The notes under the pieces: generated by a model
What the model saw: the letters and a program-made list of their open reading frames with translations, nothing else
What the model was told of the DNA's origin: nothing
Database searches by the model: none
Translations under genes and position numbers: made by a program
Source of the DNA: a bacterium
GTDB lineage: Bacteria; Desulfobacterota; Binatia; UBA12015
Assembly: GCA_018970825.1 (NCBI GenBank)
Contig: JAGWVP010000159.1
Coordinates: forward strand, 1 to 7,200
DNA length: 7,200 nt
Reading direction: 5' to 3'
Part shown: one piece after another, positions 4,120 through 7,200 of the stretch
Layout of the letters: each line of letters begins with the position of its first letter
How positions within the stretch are numbered: the first letter of the stretch is position 1

Positions 4120-6249
4120 ATGCAACGGCTCGTCCCCCTGCTTCTCGTCGTCGCGCTCGCCGCCTGCGGGGAACTCTCGGGCGATCCCCCGGCGCCGGCG
4201 ACCGCCGTCGCGCGATTCGCGCCCGCGCCTCTCTCGTCCGGCGCGACGTCGTTCGGCGACGTTCCGTTCCCGAGCGACCTGTATCGCGACGCCACGGGCC
4301 GGATCGCGCTCGGCGAGTTGCCGACGCCGCTTTCCGACCAGCCGATCTTCGACGCGATCCGGGCGCTCCTCGCGAACCGCGACGGCTTCTGCACGACCTG
4401 TGCGATCCACTTCGCGATCGACGGCGCGATCGAGCCCGACGCCGGCTGGCCGCGCCCGGGCTTCGGCCCGGCCCCCGCGGGCGATCTCGACCCGGCCGCG
4501 CTGCTCGCCGGGGCCGTCGTGCTCGCCGACGTCGACCCGGCCTCGCCCGAGCGCGGCCGGCTCTTCCCGCTCCGCTACCAGTGGGACGCCTCGCGCGGCC
4601 TCCTGTCCGTGCGACCGGGCCCCGGCGTCGCGCTCCACGGCGCGCGTCGCTACGCGGCGGCGCTCACCTCGCGCGTGCGCGCGGCCGACGGGACGCCGCT
4701 CGGCCCGAGCGCCGCGTTCGCCGCCCTGCGTGACGGCCGAACCCCCGCGTCCGACACCGAGTCCGAGCGCGTGCGCGCGAACCTCGCGCCCGCGCTCGAC
4801 GAACTCGACCGGATCGGCCTCGATCGCGCACGGGTCGTCGCGCTCGCGGCGTTCACGACCGGCGACCCGACGATCGACCTGCGGGGCACGCGCGCCGCGG
4901 TGCAGGGCGGTGCCTCGCCGACCGCGGTGGTCGACCGTACCTGGAGGAGCGGCGAGATCGACGAGCTTCTGGGGCTCCCGTCGGAGGACCGGCCCGGCAT
5001 CGACGTGCCGCCGGTCGCGGGCACCGGCGGGTCGCGGTCGATCGTTCACCGGACGATCGCCGCGGTGATCGCGGGCCGTTTCACGGCCCCGCGCATCGTC
5101 GAGGGCGCCGGCCGCGAGATCGGCCTGTTGCGCCGGGACGCGAGGGGTGCGATCGAGGCGGGCCCGTCGCAGGACGTCCCCTTCCTCCTCTCGATCCCCG
5201 CGGGCGCGGACCTGCGCGATCTCCCGGTCGCGATCGCGCACCACGGCTTCAACGCGAGCCGCACGACGGGCTTCGCGACCGCCGAGACCGCTGCTCGCGC
5301 GGGAGTCGCGGTGCTGGCGATCGACGCCTTCCAGCACGGCGCGCGCGCGGCGTCGGCGAGCGATCGCGTGAACTCGATGCGCGGAGGCTTGCCGGGCGCC
5401 GACGGCTTTGCCGAGAGCGAGCCGGCCGACGTCTCCGCCCGAGTGTTCGGCGTCGTCGGCACGGCGCCCGGTCTCGACGGCTTCCCCGGCTATCCGCTCG
5501 GCACCCTGCTGCAGTTCACCGCCGACGTCGCATCCGCGGCCCGGCTCGTGCGCGAGGGGGCGCTCGCCGCGGCGGCGAGCGCCGTGCTCGGCGGCGAAGT
5601 CGGATTCGATGCCTCGCGCACGGCGTTCGTGGGCAACTCGCTCGGCGCGGTCGTCGGCATGGCCTCGCTCGCGGTCGAGCCCACCTTCCGTGCCGGGATC
5701 GAGAACGTCCCGCCCGGTTCGATCGTCGAGGTGCTCGCGACCTCGCCGGAGTTCCGGCCGCTGGTCGAAGTCGTGTTCCTGCCGCGCCTCGGCGTCCAGG
5801 GGCCGTTCGACGAGGAGTCGCGCCACCTGCTGCTCGACCCGGTGATCGACCTTTCGCGCTGGATCCTCGAGCCGGCCGATCCGCTCGCCCTCGCACGCCA
5901 CCTTCTCGCCGAGCGCGTGGTACCGGGAGCCGCCCCCGAGGTGCTCTTCCAGTCGGCGGCACTCGACGAGGTGGCGCCGCCGGGCCCGACCGAGTCGATG
6001 CTCGCCGCGGTCGGGGAGCCGCGCGCGACTCGCTTCGACCCCGCCGCCCACGGCATGCTCGAGGTCGCCGAGCAGTCCTCGCGGTGGCTGCCCCCGGCTT
6101 CCCCGCCGTTCGCCCAGCGCCCCGAGCCGGTGCCCGTTCGCAACCCGATCGAGGCCGAACACGAGGAAATCCGGGATTTCCTCGCAGGAGCCCTCGCCCC
6201 GGGCCCGATGCCGGGTACGGCCCGGAGGGAGCACGCATTCGGGGGTTGA
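4120..6249 (+). CDS. Lipoprotein with alpha/beta-hydrolase (lipase/esterase-like) domain
   Basis: This 709-residue exported lipoprotein starts MQRLVPLLLVVALAAC, with lipobox LAAC and lipidated Cys16. Residue 17 is Gly rather than Asp, so sorting to the outer membrane is likely under the enterobacterial rule. An N-terminal region (about 40-330) begins FGDVPFPSDLYRD, resembling the N-terminal domain of surface lipoprotein lipases such as Vibrio VolA; this is recalled from memory and tentative. It also has a CTTC pair at 91-94. The hydrolase core starts near 350, with HHGF at 374-377 as a likely oxyanion-hole turn. The nucleophile elbow is GNSLG with Ser507. Likely Asp616 (SAALDEV) and His644 (AAHGML) complete the triad with normal spacing. 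The C-terminus is Pro-rich. The substrate may be a lipid or polymer ester; this is unknown. ATG 4120 has only a weak GTAGG ribosome site, but the signal peptide fixes the start. Confidence 0.88.
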   Translation: MQRLVPLLLVVALAACGELSGDPPAPATAVARFAPAPLSSGATSFGDVPFPSDLYRDATGRIALGELPTPLSDQPIFDAIRALLANRDGFCTTCAIHFAIDGAIEPDAGWPRPGFGPAPAGDLDPAALLAGAVVLADVDPASPERGRLFPLRYQWDASRGLLSVRPGPGVALHGARRYAAALTSRVRAADGTPLGPSAAFAALRDGRTPASDTESERVRANLAPALDELDRIGLDRARVVALAAFTTGDPTIDLRGTRAAVQGGASPTAVVDRTWRSGEIDELLGLPSEDRPGIDVPPVAGTGGSRSIVHRTIAAVIAGRFTAPRIVEGAGREIGLLRRDARGAIEAGPSQDVPFLLSIPAGADLRDLPVAIAHHGFNASRTTGFATAETAARAGVAVLAIDAFQHGARAASASDRVNSMRGGLPGADGFAESEPADVSARVFGVVGTAPGLDGFPGYPLGTLLQFTADVASAARLVREGALAAAASAVLGGEVGFDASRTAFVGNSLGAVVGMASLAVEPTFRAGIENVPPGSIVEVLATSPEFRPLVEVVFLPRLGVQGPFDEESRHLLLDPVIDLSRWILEPADPLALARHLLAERVVPGAAPEVLFQSAALDEVAPPGPTESMLAAVGEPRATRFDPAAHGMLEVAEQSSRWLPPASPPFAQRPEPVPVRNPIEAEHEEIRDFLAGALAPGPMPGTARREHAFGG

Positions 6250-6301
6250 CCGAGTGGTTGACGACGAAGAGGCATGTGTTTCAACCCGCGACCGATTCGC
6301 T

Positions 6302-6328
6302 GCCGCGTCCCCGCCCCGGGGAGGCGGC
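6302..6328 (+). promoter_or_regulatory. GC stem-loop in the leader of the Thr-Pro protein gene
   Basis: GCCGC (6302-6306) pairs with GCGGC (6324-6328). After one G-G mismatch, TCCCC pairs with GGGGA around the loop GCCCC. The stem has ten pairs and ends 7 bases before the Shine-Dalgarno site. It may end transcription from the lipoprotein gene, 53 bases upstream, or act in the leader of the next gene. There is no T-run. TTGACG at 6258-6263 is -35-like but has no convincing -10. Confidence 0.4.
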
Positions 6329-6335
6329 CTCTCAC

Positions 6336-6343
6336 GGAGGTGA
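6336..6343 (+). promoter_or_regulatory. Full-length Shine-Dalgarno site
   Basis: GGAGGTGA matches the 16S anti-Shine-Dalgarno over eight bases and lies 7 bases before ATG 6351. It is the strongest ribosome site in the window and suggests high translation of the secreted protein. Confidence 0.85.
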
Positions 6344-6350
6344 CTCGTCC

Positions 6351-7200
6351 ATGAAGAAGCGCCTGTTCGCCCTCTTCGCCCTGGTAGCACTCTCCCTCCC
6401 CGGCGTTTCGTCGGCCCAGACGAACGGGACGTTCGCGGACGGGTTCGAGAGCGGAAACCTCGATGCCTGGACGAAGGCCGCGACCAAGGACGGCCACCTC
6501 TACGCGAGCCCGCTCGCGAAGTTCACCGGCGACTACGGCGCCCTCTTCGACGTCGAGGGCCTGCCGCTCGACTCGAAGCCGAAGCTCTGGCTGAAGGACA
6601 CGAGCCCCGAGGCGGATGCCGATTACGACGCGGCCTGGATGTTCAACCTGAACGACCTCGCGGTCCCGGCGGATCCGCGCGTCGTGCGGATCGTGACCGG
6701 CCGCATGAAGGAGAACCCGGACCGCCGTCCGTTCGAGGTCCGTCTGATCTACTCGGGCGGCTCGTGGACGGCGCTCGGCATCATCCGGGACGACGACGAC
6801 GTTGCGTGGCGTACCGCGACGATCCCGGTCCAGCGCGCCTGGACGAGTTTCGGCATCCAGTGGCGCCGGTCGACCGGACCGAGCGCCTCCGACGGCAGCT
6901 TCAAACTGACCGTGGACGGAACCTCGAAGTCGGTCGGCGGCATCGACAACGACCTGACCACGATCGACGGGATCCAGATCGGTCTCCTCGGTGGCATCGG
7001 CCGAACGTCGACGGGCACGGTCTTCCTCGACGACTTCGTCTCGGCGTGGCTCTCGTTCCCGACGCCGACTCCGACGCCGGAGGTGACTCCGACGCCGGAG
7101 GTGACGCCGACGCCGGAGGTGACGCCGACGCCGACGCCGAGCCCCACCCCGACGGCGACTCCCTCGCCGACGCCGCCCGAGGTGACACCGACCTACACGC
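6351..7200 (+). CDS. Secreted protein with beta-sandwich-like domain and Thr-Pro-rich linker (3' end outside window)
   Basis: The frame runs from ATG 6351 to the window edge without a stop: 283 codons visible. The signal peptide is MKKRLFALFALVALSLPGVSSA, probably cut before Gln23. The mature part opens TNGTFADGFESGNLDAW and closes with FLDDFVSAWLSF near 225-236. This opening and closing style is common in secreted jelly-roll (concanavalin/LamG-like) domains; the fold is inferred, and no catalytic residues can be named. From Pro237 on, the chain is a Pro-Thr-rich linker with three EVTPTP units, probably extended and possibly O-glycosylated. What follows, perhaps a second domain or an anchor, lies outside the window. 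It has its own strong ribosome site and leader hairpin, so it may be a separate transcription unit from the lipoprotein 101 bases upstream. The exact role is unknown. Confidence 0.85.
   Translation, partial: MKKRLFALFALVALSLPGVSSAQTNGTFADGFESGNLDAWTKAATKDGHLYASPLAKFTGDYGALFDVEGLPLDSKPKLWLKDTSPEADADYDAAWMFNLNDLAVPADPRVVRIVTGRMKENPDRRPFEVRLIYSGGSWTALGIIRDDDDVAWRTATIPVQRAWTSFGIQWRRSTGPSASDGSFKLTVDGTSKSVGGIDNDLTTIDGIQIGLLGGIGRTSTGTVFLDDFVSAWLSFPTPTPTPEVTPTPEVTPTPEVTPTPTPSPTPTATPSPTPPEVTPTYT
7062..7139 (+). repeat. 18-bp in-frame tandem repeat encoding EVTPTP, with flanking TP units
   Basis: Three units of GAGGTGAC[TG]CCGACGCCG lie at 7080-7097, 7098-7115 and 7116-7133; the last two are identical. 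Flanking 6-bp ACGCCG/ACTCCG units encode TP. The period keeps the frame, so copy-number changes would lengthen or shorten the linker without breaking the gene. Related degenerate units continue to the window edge, including PPEVTPTYT. Confidence 0.9.

Noticed and set aside
2250..4394. Minus-strand open frame of 714 codons
   Set aside because: It crosses the HAD gene, the MaoC region in the wrong frame and gene B. Its residues are low-complexity Arg/Gly/Ala and it shows no motif.
3679..6390. Very long minus-strand open frame of 903 codons
   Set aside because: It lies antisense to the lipoprotein and HAD genes, is dominated by Arg, Gly, Ala and Glu, and has no domain or signal features. Open antisense frames are expected in DNA with this GC bias.
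6749..7147. Minus-strand GVGVTS repeat protein
   Set aside because: It is the antisense reading of the Thr-Pro linker. The plus frame has the signal peptide, the ribosome site and a plausible domain.

Overview
The window is very GC-rich (about 70% or more by eye), with strong G/C preference at third codon positions. The proteins suggest a soil or marine deltaproteobacterium-like lineage such as Myxococcota, Desulfobacterota or Candidatus Binatota. The clues are Cys-rich secreted proteins with C..D..C.T..DC spacing, a secreted protein with a Thr-Pro-Glu-Val-Thr linker, and a lipoprotein hydrolase. This placement is an inference from protein style; no rRNA or marker gene is present. No tRNA, rRNA, CRISPR array or insertion sequence was found.

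Layout. Positions 2-337 hold the C-terminal end of an unrecognised protein. Positions 472-1260 (+) encode a complete short-chain dehydrogenase/reductase behind a clear ribosome site. Positions 1271-1774 (-) and 2039-2524 (+) encode two divergent paralogous secreted proteins. All 16 mature cysteines align between them, and both carry the same IMKASNNTL core. The 264-bp region between them holds a promoter-like site with a dyad in its spacer and a 13-bp tandem repeat. Positions 2627-3085 (-) encode a MaoC-type hydratase with a TTG start. Divergent from it, 3252-4013 (+) encodes a HAD-superfamily hydrolase; an 18-bp perfect palindrome lies between the two. Positions 4120-6249 (+) encode a 709-residue lipoprotein with an alpha/beta-hydrolase catalytic triad. 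Positions 6351 to the end (+) hold the start of a large secreted protein that ends in a Thr-Pro-rich repeat, cut off by the window edge.

How the genes may work together. The SDR and MaoC hydratase would suit acyl-CoA or small-molecule catabolism, and the HAD enzyme may be an accessory. They lie on different strands, so they do not form one operon. Four of the eight genes encode exported proteins: the two Cys-rich proteins, the lipoprotein hydrolase and the Thr-Pro protein. The right half therefore looks devoted to the cell surface. The least explained element is the divergent pair of 16-cysteine proteins.
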